DNA of 64,000 nt from Pseudomonas sp. JQ170C (GCF_035581345.1 NZ_CP141608.1:3440501-3504500); one strand, 5' to 3'. Numbered from the stretch's first letter, positions 48,452-58,745 are shown. Translations and numbers: made by a program. Notes: generated by a model not told the origin, from the letters alone.

Positions 48452-49606
48452 ATGGCCTACACAGTCATGATGGTTTTTGGCACGCGCCCCGAAGCAATCA
48501 AGATGGCCCCTCTGGCCCAGGTATTACGCCAGTGGCCAGACGTCGAGCTGAACATCTGTTCCACCGGCCAGCACCGGGAAATGCTCCAACAAGTGCTCAA
48601 GGATTTTGGCCTGAGTGTCGACGAAGACTTGCACGTCATGACCCAGGACCAGACGCTCAATAGCCTGTCGCAGCAATTGCTCGAGCAACTGGACGCTACC
48701 TACTCGCGCATCAAGCCCGACATCGTCCTGGTTCACGGCGACACCACCACCAGCTTTATCGCGGCGCTCGCTGCGTTCAACCGACAGATCCCAATCGGCC
48801 ATGTCGAGGCCGGCTTGCGCACCGGCAACCTCAAGGCGCCCTGGCCCGAGGAAGCCAACCGGCGCCTGACGGGGGTGATCGCCGACCTGCACTTTCCGCC
48901 CACCAACCGTGCCCGCGACAATCTGCTGCGCGAAGGTGTGGTGCTGGAAAACATCGAAGTCACCGGCAATACCGTGATCGACGCGCTGCTGTGGATGCGC
49001 GAGTACCTGAACAAGAGCCACTGGCGCCCGGCCCCCGAATCGCCGCTGGCGCAACTGCGCGATGACCAGCGCATGGTGCTGATCACCGGCCATCGTCGGG
49101 AGAACTTCGGCCAGGGGTTCGAGCGCATCTGCCTGGCCCTGGCAGAACTGGCCTTGCGCTACCCGGACGTGCAGTTCGTCTACCCCGTGCACCTCAATCC
49201 TCAGGTTCAAAAAGCCGTGTACGGGCTGCTCTCGCACCAGCCGAACATTCTCCTGGTCGCGCCCCAGGACTATCAGCACTTCGTCTGGCTGATGGACCGC
49301 GCCTACCTGATCCTTACCGACTCCGGCGGCGTCCAGGAAGAGGCGCCAGCACTGGGCAAGCCGCTGCTGGTGCTGCGCAAAGTCACCGAGCGGCCCTCGG
49401 TGCTCGAAGGCGGCACGGTGAAGCTGGTGGGCACCCTGACTGAACGGATCGTCAAGGAAACCAGCCTGCTGCTCGACGATGCCGAGGTCTACAAACGCAT
49501 GAGCCGGGTCTTCAGCCCCTACGGCGATGGCCATGCCAGTGAGCGCATTGCTGAACGACTGAGCCGCTGGCTCGAGGAAAACGCTCGCGAGCGCGGTGAC
49601 TCATGA
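48452..49606 (+). CDS. wecB: UDP-N-acetylglucosamine 2-epimerase (non-hydrolysing)
   Basis: 384 residues, GT-B fold epimerase making UDP-ManNAc. Signatures: GTRPEAIKMAPLAQ (N terminus), VHGDTTTSFIAALAAF, GHVEAGLRTG, GHRRENFG and TDSGGVQEEAPALGKPLLVLR. Its stop overlaps the next start (ATGA), so it is translationally coupled to the NfrB-like synthase. In E. coli, WecB supplies ManNAc precursor to the NfrA/NfrB phage-N4-receptor glycan; operon placement here suggests the same. Confidence 0.95.
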   Translation: MAYTVMMVFGTRPEAIKMAPLAQVLRQWPDVELNICSTGQHREMLQQVLKDFGLSVDEDLHVMTQDQTLNSLSQQLLEQLDATYSRIKPDIVLVHGDTTTSFIAALAAFNRQIPIGHVEAGLRTGNLKAPWPEEANRRLTGVIADLHFPPTNRARDNLLREGVVLENIEVTGNTVIDALLWMREYLNKSHWRPAPESPLAQLRDDQRMVLITGHRRENFGQGFERICLALAELALRYPDVQFVYPVHLNPQVQKAVYGLLSHQPNILLVAPQDYQHFVWLMDRAYLILTDSGGVQEEAPALGKPLLVLRKVTERPSVLEGGTVKLVGTLTERIVKETSLLLDDAEVYKRMSRVFSPYGDGHASERIAERLSRWLEENARERGDS

Positions 49607-51777
49607 GCCTGGCGTTCATCGACTTCCTCACCTACGTACTGTTCGGCCTCAAGCTACTGGCAATTACCCTGGCAGCGCTGATGTTCCTGCTCGGCCTGGA
49701 CGACCTCTTCATTGATCTCGTCTATTGGGGCCGCAAACTGATCCGTCGCTTTCGCATCTACGACAAGTACGAGAAAGCCGACGAAAAACGCCTGTTCGAG
49801 GTCGCGGAAAAGCCCCTGGCAATCATGGTCCCGGCCTGGAACGAGGTGGGCGTGGTGGGCGAGATGGCGCGCCTGGCGGCGTCGACCCTCGACTACGAGA
49901 ACTACCAGATCTTCGTCGGCACCTACCCCAACGACCCGCAAACCCAGGCCGATGTCGATGCCGTGTGCCTGCACTACCCCAACGTGCACAAAGTGGTGTG
50001 CGCCCGCCCCGGCCCCACCAGCAAGGCCGACTGCCTGAACAACATCATTGATGCCATCCTGCGTTTTCAGAGCGATGCCAAAATCGAGTTCGCCGGTTTC
50101 ATCCTGCATGACGCCGAAGACGTTATCTCGCCCATGGAACTGCGCCTCTACAACTACCTGCTCCCCAACAAGGACATGATCCAGATTCCGGTGTATCCCT
50201 TTGCGCCGGAATGGAAGGGCTTTACCGCCGGCCACTACGTCGACGAATTCGCCGAAAACCACGGCAAGGACGTGATCGTGCGCGAAGCGCTCACTGGCCA
50301 GGTGCCCAGCGCCGGGGTCGGCACGTGCTTCAGCCGCCGGGCCATCAGCGCCCTGCTCGAGGACGGCGACGGCATAGCCTTTGACGTGCAGAGCCTGACC
50401 GAAGACTACGACATCGGCTTTCGCCTCAAGCAAAAAGGGATGAAGTGCATCTTCGCCCGCTACTCCATGACCGACCCGAACCTGGCACTGGCACGCGACT
50501 GGCACTGGGGCATGAGCCGTGAGTTCGCCCAGGTGATCTGCGTGCGCGAGCATTTCCCCCGGGACTGGCAGCACGCGATCCGGCAAAAGTCGCGCTGGAT
50601 CGTGGGCATCGTGTTCCAGGGCACCAGCAACCTGGGCTGGAGCCGCAAAGGCGCACTCAACTACTTCCTCTGGCGCGACCGTCGCGGTTTGATCGCCTAT
50701 CTGCTGAGCTTTCTCGTCAACCTGCTGTTTCTGGTGCTGCTGGCCATGTGGCTGGTCACCGTGGTGGCGCCCGACAGCTGGCGTTTCCAGTCGATCCTGG
50801 CCGACAGCCCGACCCTCACCCTGCTGCTCTGGCTCAACGGCCTGATGCTGATCAACCGCCTGTTCCAGCGTGGCTTCTTCGTCACCCGCTACTACGGCAT
50901 TGTCGAAGGGCTGCTGTCGGCGCCGCGGATGATGTGGAGCAACTTCGTCAACTTCTTCGCCAACCTGCGGGCCTTGCGTCAGGTCATGGAGATGGGCGAC
51001 TCGCGCCGCGTCGCCTGGGACAAGACCACCCACGAATTCCCGGCCCTGACGGCCCCCATGCGCACACCCCTGGGGCAACGCCTGATCGACAAGGGCCTGA
51101 TTACCGAGGAGCAGTTTCAAGCGGCGATCACCAACCCGGTACGCCGGCGCCTGGGCCGCGAACTGCTGCTGCGCGGCCTGATCACCAGCGAGCAACTGGT
51201 GCAGACCCTGGCCGAACAGCTCGACCTGCCCTGGGCGCCGCTCAACCCCTTCAAGATCGACCCGCTGCTGATTGCCCAACTGCCGCGCAAACTGGCCGTG
51301 CACTACGCCGTGCTGCCGGTGGCCGAAGAAGGCCAGACCCTGGTGCTGGCCAGCGAAAGCCCGGTCAGCCAGGTGTCGCTGGGCGTTATCAGCCGTCAGC
51401 TCAAACGCCCGGTGAGTTGCCGCCTGGCGCCGCAAGGACGGGTGACCCTGGGCCTGCGCTACCACTACCCAAGCCCCTGGCAACACGAGGAAGTCCGGGA
51501 AATGATCGCCGTGCTCGAACGCCATCAGGACGATGCGCAGTTGCTCGAACGGGTCTGCCGTCACCAGATCAAACTGGGCACCCTGTTGCAGGTGCGCGGC
51601 ACGGTGCCGGTGACCCTGTTCAACCAGGCCCTGATCGACTTCAACCCCGACGCCATGACCCTGGGCGAGCACTTGATCCAACGCGGCATCATCACCGAAG
51701 AGGTGTTGCAGGACGCGCTCGCCGAACAGGCCCGCGAACAGCATGAAGCCTTTGAACTGACCCGGGAGGTGGCATGA
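49603..51777 (+). CDS. nfrB: NfrB-like glycosyltransferase with MshEN c-di-GMP-binding modules
   Basis: 724 residues. An N-terminal TM is followed by a GT2 domain with DAED (about 168-171), the TED motif in SLTEDYDIGFRL, and RQKSRWIVG, the processive polymerase set. Two or more TM segments (about 365-430) follow. The cytoplasmic tail has two MshEN-type modules (RRRLGRELLLRGLITSEQLVQTL and TLGEHLIQRGIITEEVLQDAL), whose RLGxxL pattern binds c-di-GMP in MshE and NfrB. It should polymerise an aminosugar glycan when c-di-GMP is high. Coupled by 4-base overlaps on both sides. Confidence 0.9.
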   Translation: MSLAFIDFLTYVLFGLKLLAITLAALMFLLGLDDLFIDLVYWGRKLIRRFRIYDKYEKADEKRLFEVAEKPLAIMVPAWNEVGVVGEMARLAASTLDYENYQIFVGTYPNDPQTQADVDAVCLHYPNVHKVVCARPGPTSKADCLNNIIDAILRFQSDAKIEFAGFILHDAEDVISPMELRLYNYLLPNKDMIQIPVYPFAPEWKGFTAGHYVDEFAENHGKDVIVREALTGQVPSAGVGTCFSRRAISALLEDGDGIAFDVQSLTEDYDIGFRLKQKGMKCIFARYSMTDPNLALARDWHWGMSREFAQVICVREHFPRDWQHAIRQKSRWIVGIVFQGTSNLGWSRKGALNYFLWRDRRGLIAYLLSFLVNLLFLVLLAMWLVTVVAPDSWRFQSILADSPTLTLLLWLNGLMLINRLFQRGFFVTRYYGIVEGLLSAPRMMWSNFVNFFANLRALRQVMEMGDSRRVAWDKTTHEFPALTAPMRTPLGQRLIDKGLITEEQFQAAITNPVRRRLGRELLLRGLITSEQLVQTLAEQLDLPWAPLNPFKIDPLLIAQLPRKLAVHYAVLPVAEEGQTLVLASESPVSQVSLGVISRQLKRPVSCRLAPQGRVTLGLRYHYPSPWQHEEVREMIAVLERHQDDAQLLERVCRHQIKLGTLLQVRGTVPVTLFNQALIDFNPDAMTLGEHLIQRGIITEEVLQDALAEQAREQHEAFELTREVA

Positions 51778-54749
51778 GCCTGCGCCCGCCGCTGACCGCC
51801 GCCTGCCTGCTGTTGTCGCTCTACGCCGTGCACACCGTGGCTGCGCCCCTGAGTGATTTCGAGCGCTTTCGCAGCTACCCCTACATGGAGCGCAGCTACC
51901 GCGAGGCAAAGAAGAACAACTGGAAGGAGGTAGAACGCCTGACCCGCCACCTGCTGCAGCGGGTACCCAACAACGATGAGGCCCGCGCCCTGCTGATCCA
52001 GGCCCTGGCCCACCAGCGCAAATACCGCGACGCCGAACAGCTGGCCGAACAGGCCGGCACCGCCGACACCGATGCCCTGCTGGAATTGCGCCTGACCTGG
52101 ATCGAACAGGACCCGCCCGCCGCCAGCCAGGTGGAGGGCTGGATCGCCGGCAGCTCACTGAACCAGCGGGTGCGCCTGTGGCAGGCCTACAGCCTGAGCC
52201 TGGCCAAGTTTGGCGGCGCCGCCAAGGCGCTGGACTGGCTCAACCAGCTACCCGCCAAGGGCGATGACAACATCTTGCGTCTGGCCCGGGCCAACTGGGC
52301 CGAACAATTGCACAACTGGAGCCAGACCATCGACGCCCTCGCGCCGCTGGCTGCCCGCGGCCAGCTACCGGCCAACGACTGGCAACGGCTGGCGAACGCC
52401 TATGTGCAGCGCCTGGACGAAGCGCCGTTGCAGCGACTGCTGAAAACCCCACCCTCGGCCGACATCGCCCGCCAGACCCGCCTGGCCATGGCCAACCGCG
52501 CCATCGCCATGGGCCACGACCAGCTTGCCCAGCGCTGGCTGCAATCGTTGCCCGAGGCCGACCTCCAGCATCCCCAGCAGCGCCAGCAGTTGTGGGAGCT
52601 GGCACGCCAGGGCAACGACAGCGCCCTGGTGCGGCGCCTGAGCAATGAGCTGAACCGACCGTGCCTGGAGACCGCCGAGTGGCTGTCACGCCATGACCCG
52701 GACCTGGCCCGCCAGCAGTTCGGCCAGTGCCGCTCGCAGGACGATCCCAAGACCTGGCTGGTGCTCAATCAGCGCCTCAACGGCGCCGGTGGCGGCGCCC
52801 GCTCGGCACAGGAATGGGAACGCTACTACCTGCAGACCGGCGATCTGCAGGCCCTTGAACAGACCACGTTCCTGCAGCTCAAGGCAGGCCACACCAGCCA
52901 CGTGCGGCAGTTGCTCGAACGTGCCTACGACCAGCGCCAGGGCCGCTTGCCGGCGTCGCTGCTGCAGCGCCTGGCGGGGCTTTACAGCCAGGCCGACGCG
53001 CCCCTGGATGTGCGCCGCATCAGCGGCCTCATCCCGCGGGTCGATGCGGCCAACCGGGCGTTGCTGCTGGCCAGGCTGGCAGAGCATGGCGAATGCGCAG
53101 CGGTGCGCCAGGCGATCCCGGCCACCCCTACCGAAGTCGGGCAGTTCCGCGCGTTGGGCCGCTGCGCCATGCCCGAACGCCCCGGTGAAGCCGTGGTGTA
53201 TTACCAGGCGGCCGAACGCCTGGGCGACACCGGCAGCCGCCTGCCCCTGGCCTACGCGCTGGAAGCGGCTGGCGACTCGCAAGCCGCGCAACCGATCTGG
53301 AACAGCCTCAGTGACAGCCAGTGGACCGACAATGCCCGCCTCACCGCTGCCCGCAGCGCCCTCAATGCCAACGACCCGGACCGCGCCAGGGCTCACTGGG
53401 AAAAAGCTGCGCACCGCAGCGCCGATGACTTTGCCCTGGGCGCCGCCATCGCCCAGCGCCAGGGCGATAGCGCCGCAGCCCTGGACTACCAGCGCCAGGC
53501 CCTGCAGCATCAACCGCGCGCCGAGCACTACTACAGCGCCTCGGTGACCGCCCAGCAGGCCGGAGCCCTGGAGCAGAGCAACGCCTGGCTCGCCGACGCC
53601 GTGCGCCTTGACCCCGACAACCCCCGCTACCGCGCCGACTACGGCATGCGCCTGGCGGGCAGCGACGATCCGGCACTGCGTCGCCAGTCGATCCCGCACC
53701 TGGAACGCTCGACCCGCGACCTGCCCGAGGATTACCGCCTGGGCGAAACCCTGGCGCTACGCTACATCGAGGCAGAGGACAGCGCCGCCGCCCGCAAGGA
53801 ACTGCGGCGGGTGCTCGATGTAGAGCAGGACCTGGTCGACGAAGGCGACGAGTACGGCAGCCTGGAGGCGCGCAAGTACCGCCAGCGCCGTGCTCACGAA
53901 GCCTTGTCGCGGCGTGACAGCATCACCCTGGCCAGCACCTGGTCGCCTGCCGGTATCTCGACCAACGACAACTTCCGTGACAACCGCCAGGAGCGCCGCG
54001 CCGCCTCGCAGAACGTGCAGCTGGCCATGTGGGACCACGCCCTGGGTGAGGAGCCCAGCCGCAACGGCAGCACCCTGTCGGTGTACGGCCGCGTGCTGTT
54101 CGGTGGCCAGAGCCGCACCGACTATGCCCAGAGCATGGGCACCGGGATCGGCTTGCGCTACAAGCCGTTGGGCCAGGCCAACCTGAACCTGTACGCCGAG
54201 CTCTACCACCAGCGCCAGATTGATGATGAGCACTACAACGGCCTGAGCCTGGGCCAGTTGCTCAGCCCGAGCAAGGTCGGCGACAACTGGGGTGACCTGC
54301 GCGGTAATGCCGAGTCGAGCAACGACTTGCTGCTGCGGGCCACCTCCTCGTTCCTGGACCAGGGTGACTGGCGCAACGACTGGCGCATTGATGAGGACGA
54401 GTGGAACGAGCGCTTCCTGTACCTGGATGCCGCCTGGTGGACCCGCGCCGGTGACCATCAGTGGCTGTCGCGCTACCAGCAAGGCCACGCCTGGAAGCTG
54501 CGTACCGACTCACCGCAATCCGTCATGCCCTATGGCTTTGTGGAATTCTCAAGCCAGGACCCCAGCAACGACTGGCGCCAGGACCTGCGCACCGGCGTCG
54601 GCCTGCGCTGGCAATGGTGGTTCGACGACGACCGCTACAACGCCTATCGCGGCTCGCTCAAAGTGCGCGCCGAGTACCAGCAATCGCTGGGCGGCAATCT
54701 GTATGAGCGGGCCAACGGCATGTTGCTTGGTGTGGAGATGACGTTCTGA
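51774..54749 (+). CDS. nfrA: NfrA-like outer-membrane polysaccharide export protein
   Basis: 991 residues: signal peptide (about 1-24), a long TPR-like helical region (about 30-680, ending in tetratricopeptide-like repeats) and a C-terminal beta-barrel (about 700-991) ending in MTF with terminal Phe. This is the layout of NfrA (phage N4 receptor) and of BcsC/PgaA-type exporters. It would move the NfrB product through the outer membrane. Its stop and the next start overlap in TGATG. Confidence 0.88.
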   Translation: MSLRPPLTAACLLLSLYAVHTVAAPLSDFERFRSYPYMERSYREAKKNNWKEVERLTRHLLQRVPNNDEARALLIQALAHQRKYRDAEQLAEQAGTADTDALLELRLTWIEQDPPAASQVEGWIAGSSLNQRVRLWQAYSLSLAKFGGAAKALDWLNQLPAKGDDNILRLARANWAEQLHNWSQTIDALAPLAARGQLPANDWQRLANAYVQRLDEAPLQRLLKTPPSADIARQTRLAMANRAIAMGHDQLAQRWLQSLPEADLQHPQQRQQLWELARQGNDSALVRRLSNELNRPCLETAEWLSRHDPDLARQQFGQCRSQDDPKTWLVLNQRLNGAGGGARSAQEWERYYLQTGDLQALEQTTFLQLKAGHTSHVRQLLERAYDQRQGRLPASLLQRLAGLYSQADAPLDVRRISGLIPRVDAANRALLLARLAEHGECAAVRQAIPATPTEVGQFRALGRCAMPERPGEAVVYYQAAERLGDTGSRLPLAYALEAAGDSQAAQPIWNSLSDSQWTDNARLTAARSALNANDPDRARAHWEKAAHRSADDFALGAAIAQRQGDSAAALDYQRQALQHQPRAEHYYSASVTAQQAGALEQSNAWLADAVRLDPDNPRYRADYGMRLAGSDDPALRRQSIPHLERSTRDLPEDYRLGETLALRYIEAEDSAAARKELRRVLDVEQDLVDEGDEYGSLEARKYRQRRAHEALSRRDSITLASTWSPAGISTNDNFRDNRQERRAASQNVQLAMWDHALGEEPSRNGSTLSVYGRVLFGGQSRTDYAQSMGTGIGLRYKPLGQANLNLYAELYHQRQIDDEHYNGLSLGQLLSPSKVGDNWGDLRGNAESSNDLLLRATSSFLDQGDWRNDWRIDEDEWNERFLYLDAAWWTRAGDHQWLSRYQQGHAWKLRTDSPQSVMPYGFVEFSSQDPSNDWRQDLRTGVGLRWQWWFDDDRYNAYRGSLKVRAEYQQSLGGNLYERANGMLLGVEMTF

Positions 54750-55594
54750 TGCGCGGATTGATCGCTTTGCTGCTACTCACCCTGTGCCTGCATGCCAACG
54801 CCGATGAACAGCTGTTCTATCAGCCGCTCAACCGGGATGCACAACTGACCCAGGCACAATGGCGCACGTTGTGGAGTGCCACCCGGGCCCAGGGCGGCAA
54901 AACCCTGATCGTGCAGTGGAGCGCCTACGGCGACAGCGACTTTGGCGGCGCCGACGGCTGGCTCGCCAACAGCTTGCGCAGCGCCCACGAACAAGGCCTG
55001 CAACTGGTGCTCGGGCTGTACATGGACGCCGCCTACTACCAGCGCATCCAGGGGGCCGACAGCGCCGGGCTGAGCGCCTACTGGAAAGCCCAGCTGGGGC
55101 GTTCCCTGGCCCAGCAACGCACCGTGCGCCAGCACTGGAAATTGCCGGTGGCCGGCTGGTACCTGCCCATGGAACTGGACGACCTGCACTTTCAGGACCC
55201 GCTGCGGCGCCAGGCACTGTTCGCCCAGTTGCAGGCGTTCAACCGCCGCCTCGATGCACCCCTGCACATCAGTGCCTTCAGCGCCGGGCACCTGAGCCCG
55301 GCAGCCAACGCCCGGTGGCTTGAAGAACTGGCCGGGTTGAACCTGCAAGTGTGGTGGCAGGACGGTACCGGTACCGGCCGCCTGGCGCCGCTGGTACGCC
55401 AGCAGTACCAGGCGGCGCTGCCCTGCACCATCGGCATCGTGCACGAGGCCTTTCGCCAGGTCAGCAAGGACGGCCAGCCCTTCAGGGCTGTGTCCGCCGC
55501 CCCGCAGGCCCAGGCCGGTTGCCACCCCAGCGCCGTGTTCTCGCTGCGCTACCGCCCCTGGGCCAAAGGCCTGCTAACCTTGAGCGGCAATTGA
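54749..55594 (+). CDS. DUF4434 family periplasmic protein (YbcH-like)
   Basis: 281 residues with a signal peptide (about 1-19). Resembles the DUF4434 TIM-barrel-like family that accompanies nfrAB (YbcH in E. coli). Possible glycosidase-fold residues include PMELDDLHF and YMDAAYYQRI. A role in trimming or release of the glycan is plausible but unproven. Translationally coupled to nfrA. Confidence 0.8.
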   Translation: MRGLIALLLLTLCLHANADEQLFYQPLNRDAQLTQAQWRTLWSATRAQGGKTLIVQWSAYGDSDFGGADGWLANSLRSAHEQGLQLVLGLYMDAAYYQRIQGADSAGLSAYWKAQLGRSLAQQRTVRQHWKLPVAGWYLPMELDDLHFQDPLRRQALFAQLQAFNRRLDAPLHISAFSAGHLSPAANARWLEELAGLNLQVWWQDGTGTGRLAPLVRQQYQAALPCTIGIVHEAFRQVSKDGQPFRAVSAAPQAQAGCHPSAVFSLRYRPWAKGLLTLSGN

Positions 55595-55630
55595 GGCGCA
55601 TTCAGAACTCACAGCATTCGCAAGGCCACC

Positions 55631-56707
55631 ATGTACAAAACCATCGAACAGCAGGTGCGCGCCAACATCGCACCACCCGAACTGCGCCGGGAGTTTCGCC
55701 AGCATGATTTTGAAAGCCTGCATTCCTTCTGCCTGCTGATCTTCTGCGTCAGCTTCGGGATCTGGTTGCTGTTCGACCTGATCGTCGGCTACCTGGACGT
55801 GCAAGCCTTCACCTACCGGTCGATGGTGTTCATCGCCGTAATGGTCATCCTCACCATCATGCTCGGGTTTACCCGCAAGGCGACGCACTTCGATGTGCTC
55901 AACCTGGTGTTCGTTGCCGTCATCACCCTGGCCATGCGCCTGGTGATCGAGGGCTTGCCTGCGGAGCTGCACACGGCCTGGCTGGTGCTGGGGGCTTCCA
56001 GTTCGCTGTTCAGTGTCTCGGTGCTGCCCGTAAGGCGCTGGTCGTTCTTCGCGGCCATGCTGGTGATCTGGTTCAACCTCAACCCCTACCGCGAAGGGCT
56101 GATACATCCCCTGGAACTGCGGGGCGGCCTGGTGCTGTGCTATGCCCTGTTCCTCAGCGGCCTGATCACCTACACCTACCTCAAGCTGCGCAGCGTCAAG
56201 CTGTACAACTTCTACATGTCCAAGGTGCTGCTCGAACAAGCCTACGTCGACGCCCTTACCGAAATCCCCAACCGCCGCTCGTTCATGACCAAGACCCAGA
56301 CCCGCCTTGAAGGCGAAGAGCCGCATCGCTACCTGGCGATGATCGACATCGACAACTTCAAGAAGGTCAACGACCAGTTCGGCCACGACATCGGCGACGT
56401 GGTGCTCAAGCGCACCGCGGCCAACATCAAGGCAACGATGAACGAGTTCGAGTACGCCCGCTTGGGCGGCGAGGAGTTTGCCGTCTATCTGTGGGGGTTG
56501 AACCAGGCCGATGCCGAACGGCGGGTCGAAGCCTTGTGCCAACGGGTGCGTGACGATGCGGCCGAGTACCCGGTGACCATCAGCATCGGCCTGACCCTGG
56601 TCGGGCGTGACGACAGCCTGAGCAATGCCTTGATCAAGGCCGATGAGGCGTTGTACCTGGCCAAGCATGAGGGCAAGGACCGCTATGTGGTGTGGCGCAA
56701 GGCTTGA
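55631..56707 (+). CDS. Diguanylate cyclase of the Nfr-like operon
   Basis: 358 residues with five or six N-terminal TM segments (about 35-190) and a GGDEF domain with an intact site (RLGGEEF). No RxxD inhibition site precedes it, so product inhibition may be absent. It lies 36 bases after the DUF4434 gene on the same strand. A local cyclase feeding the MshEN modules of the NfrB-like synthase fits; in E. coli NfrB depends on a dedicated cyclase, DgcJ. Confidence 0.9.
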   Translation: MYKTIEQQVRANIAPPELRREFRQHDFESLHSFCLLIFCVSFGIWLLFDLIVGYLDVQAFTYRSMVFIAVMVILTIMLGFTRKATHFDVLNLVFVAVITLAMRLVIEGLPAELHTAWLVLGASSSLFSVSVLPVRRWSFFAAMLVIWFNLNPYREGLIHPLELRGGLVLCYALFLSGLITYTYLKLRSVKLYNFYMSKVLLEQAYVDALTEIPNRRSFMTKTQTRLEGEEPHRYLAMIDIDNFKKVNDQFGHDIGDVVLKRTAANIKATMNEFEYARLGGEEFAVYLWGLNQADAERRVEALCQRVRDDAAEYPVTISIGLTLVGRDDSLSNALIKADEALYLAKHEGKDRYVVWRKA

Positions 56708-56722
56708 ACCGCGAGGTGTGAA

Positions 56723-58021
56723 TCACCCTCGCGGCAAACGAATCCTGAACTGCGCCCCACCCAGCGCCGACTGGCTCACGGTCAAGGTCCCGCCCTGCCC
56801 CTCGATTGCCCGCCGGCTGATCGCCAGCCCCAGGCCAAAACCGCCGGTGGTGCGATCCCGGCTGCGGTCCAGGCGATAGAACGGCTGGAAGATCAGCTCA
56901 CGCTGATCCGCTGGGATGCCAATGCCGTCATCCTCGACCGTCAGCAGGCAGTGCCCCTCGGCATCCAGGCTCAAGCGCAGCAGCAATTGCCGGTCGCAAT
57001 AGCGCATGGCATTGCGCACCAGGTTCTGTAGCGCCCGCGCGGTCAGGCGTGGGTCGAGGATAAAGCGCGGCAGGTTATCGTCGGCGCGCACCTGCCATTC
57101 GATGCCGCGGCTATCGAGTTCCTCGGCAAAGCTGCCGAGGATACTGTCGACCAGCTCCAGCAACGACACCTCGACCCGTTCCCGGGCCTGGTCGGCGTTC
57201 TGCAGGCGGCTGTACGACAGCAGCTCGAGCACCAGCTCATCCAGCTCGCGCACATGCCCCACCAGTTCGAGCAAGCGCTTGCGACAGCCGGGCGGCACTT
57301 CGTCGAACAGCAGCACCAGGCCAAAGTCCAGGCGCGTCAGCGGTGTGCGAAGTTCGTGAGAGACGGCGTTGAGCAGCTCACGTTGCTGGGTCAGCAGGCG
57401 CTCGACGTCCTGCGCCATGGTGTCGAACACCTGGGCCAGTTCGCCGATGTTCGAGCGCGCCGGGATCTGCGTGCGCTCCGACAACTGCCCCTGGCCCAGG
57501 CGCCGCGCGGTCTCCTTGAGGCGCTCAAGGTCACGCCAGTGCGGCCACACCCACAGCAGCAGGCAGCCCAGCAAGGCCGCGCCGATCAGCACGGTGACGC
57601 CCCACGACAGCAAGTTGATGTCGACCGGGTCCGGCGGGTTGCGCAGCTCCACCGCCCAGGTCGAATCCAGCGGCGCCAGGGCCGAGTTGTAGTAGCCCCA
57701 GTCGCCCAGGCGCACCACATTCTCCCCTGCACTCAGGCGGGTCCGGTCGTCATGGGACAGGCCGATCTGGTCCTGGCGGCGCAGCTCGATCTGCAGCGGA
57801 GCAAAATCAGCGGCCAGTTGCCGCTCGACCTCGGGCCATTGCGCTGCCGGGACCTGGCGAAAACGCTCGACAATGAGCTTCTGTACGCCCTTGGCCTGGT
57901 CCAGGTTGTAGGCGATGAAGCGCTCGTGAAAGGCGCCGACAATGGCGTCGGGAATCAGCAACAGTGCCCCGGCATAGGCGGCAATGGTCACCAGGTACAG
58001 GCGTACAAGGATTTTCAGCAT
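56723..58021 (-). CDS. Sensor histidine kinase (RstB-like)
   Basis: 432 residues: TM1 (about 5-27), periplasmic domain, TM2 (about 137-158), HAMP, HisKA (NAVSHELRTPLTRLDFG) and HATPase (NLVRNAMRY, DDGIGIPADQ, FGLGLAISRR). Follows the response regulator gene on the same strand, 16 bases apart. Divergence of the pair from the RND pump genes suggests control of the pump. Confidence 0.92.
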   Translation of the reverse strand: MLKILVRLYLVTIAAYAGALLLIPDAIVGAFHERFIAYNLDQAKGVQKLIVERFRQVPAAQWPEVERQLAADFAPLQIELRRQDQIGLSHDDRTRLSAGENVVRLGDWGYYNSALAPLDSTWAVELRNPPDPVDINLLSWGVTVLIGAALLGCLLLWVWPHWRDLERLKETARRLGQGQLSERTQIPARSNIGELAQVFDTMAQDVERLLTQQRELLNAVSHELRTPLTRLDFGLVLLFDEVPPGCRKRLLELVGHVRELDELVLELLSYSRLQNADQARERVEVSLLELVDSILGSFAEELDSRGIEWQVRADDNLPRFILDPRLTARALQNLVRNAMRYCDRQLLLRLSLDAEGHCLLTVEDDGIGIPADQRELIFQPFYRLDRSRDRTTGGFGLGLAISRRAIEGQGGTLTVSQSALGGAQFRIRLPRG

Positions 58022-58037
58022 GGGTCAGGCACCCTGA

Positions 58038-58745
58038 TCAGAACTCCCACTCGACACGGCTGAACAGATAGCCCTTGCCCCACACGGTCTTGATCTTGCG
58101 GGCTTCGCCAGCACTGTCATCGAACTTGCGGCGCAACTTGGAAATCGCCACGTCCACGGAGCGGTCAGTGCCGTTGAATTCAATACCGCGCAGCTGCTGC
58201 AGGATGCGGTCACGGCTGAGCACCTCGCCGGCGTGGCGCGCCAGCACCACCAGCAAGTTGTACTCGCCGCTGGACAGCTCCACCAACTGCTCACGCCAGA
58301 ACACATTGCGCTCGGCCAGGTCGATGCGCAGCCCGCCGATCACGATCAGGTCGGTTTCCAGGCGCGGTTCGTTGATGCTGCTGCGGCGCAGCAAGGTGCG
58401 CACCCGGGCCAGCAGCACCCGTGGTTCGCAGGGTTTGGTGACGTAGTCGTCAGCGCCCATTTCCAAGCCCAGGACCTGGTCGTGGCTGTCGTCGCGGGCG
58501 GTGAGCATGAGGATCGGCAAGGCCTGGGACTCGGCGCGCAACAGGCGACAGACCTGCAGGCCATCGAGCCCCGGCAGCATCAGGTCGAGGATCACCAGGT
58601 CCGGTTTGCTGCGCCGGGCTTCGGCCAGTACGTGGTCGCCCCGGGCGATCACACTGACGCAAAAGTCGTTGCGTTGCAGGTAGCTGGCGATCAGTTCGGA
58701 CAAGGCGCAGTCGTCTTCGACCAGGAGGATGTTGGGCATGGGCAA
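58038..58745 (-). CDS. OmpR-family response regulator
   Basis: 235 residues: receiver with Asp in LVILDLMLPGLDG (about residue 54) and C-terminal winged helix (VLSRDRILQQLRGIEFNGTDRSVDVAISKLRRKF). Met at 58739 is an alternative start. Pairs with the RstB-like kinase downstream. TTCACAC direct repeats in the divergent promoter region are a candidate site. Confidence 0.92.
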   Translation of the reverse strand: MPMPNILLVEDDCALSELIASYLQRNDFCVSVIARGDHVLAEARRSKPDLVILDLMLPGLDGLQVCRLLRAESQALPILMLTARDDSHDQVLGLEMGADDYVTKPCEPRVLLARVRTLLRRSSINEPRLETDLIVIGGLRIDLAERNVFWREQLVELSSGEYNLLVVLARHAGEVLSRDRILQQLRGIEFNGTDRSVDVAISKLRRKFDDSAGEARKIKTVWGKGYLFSRVEWEF

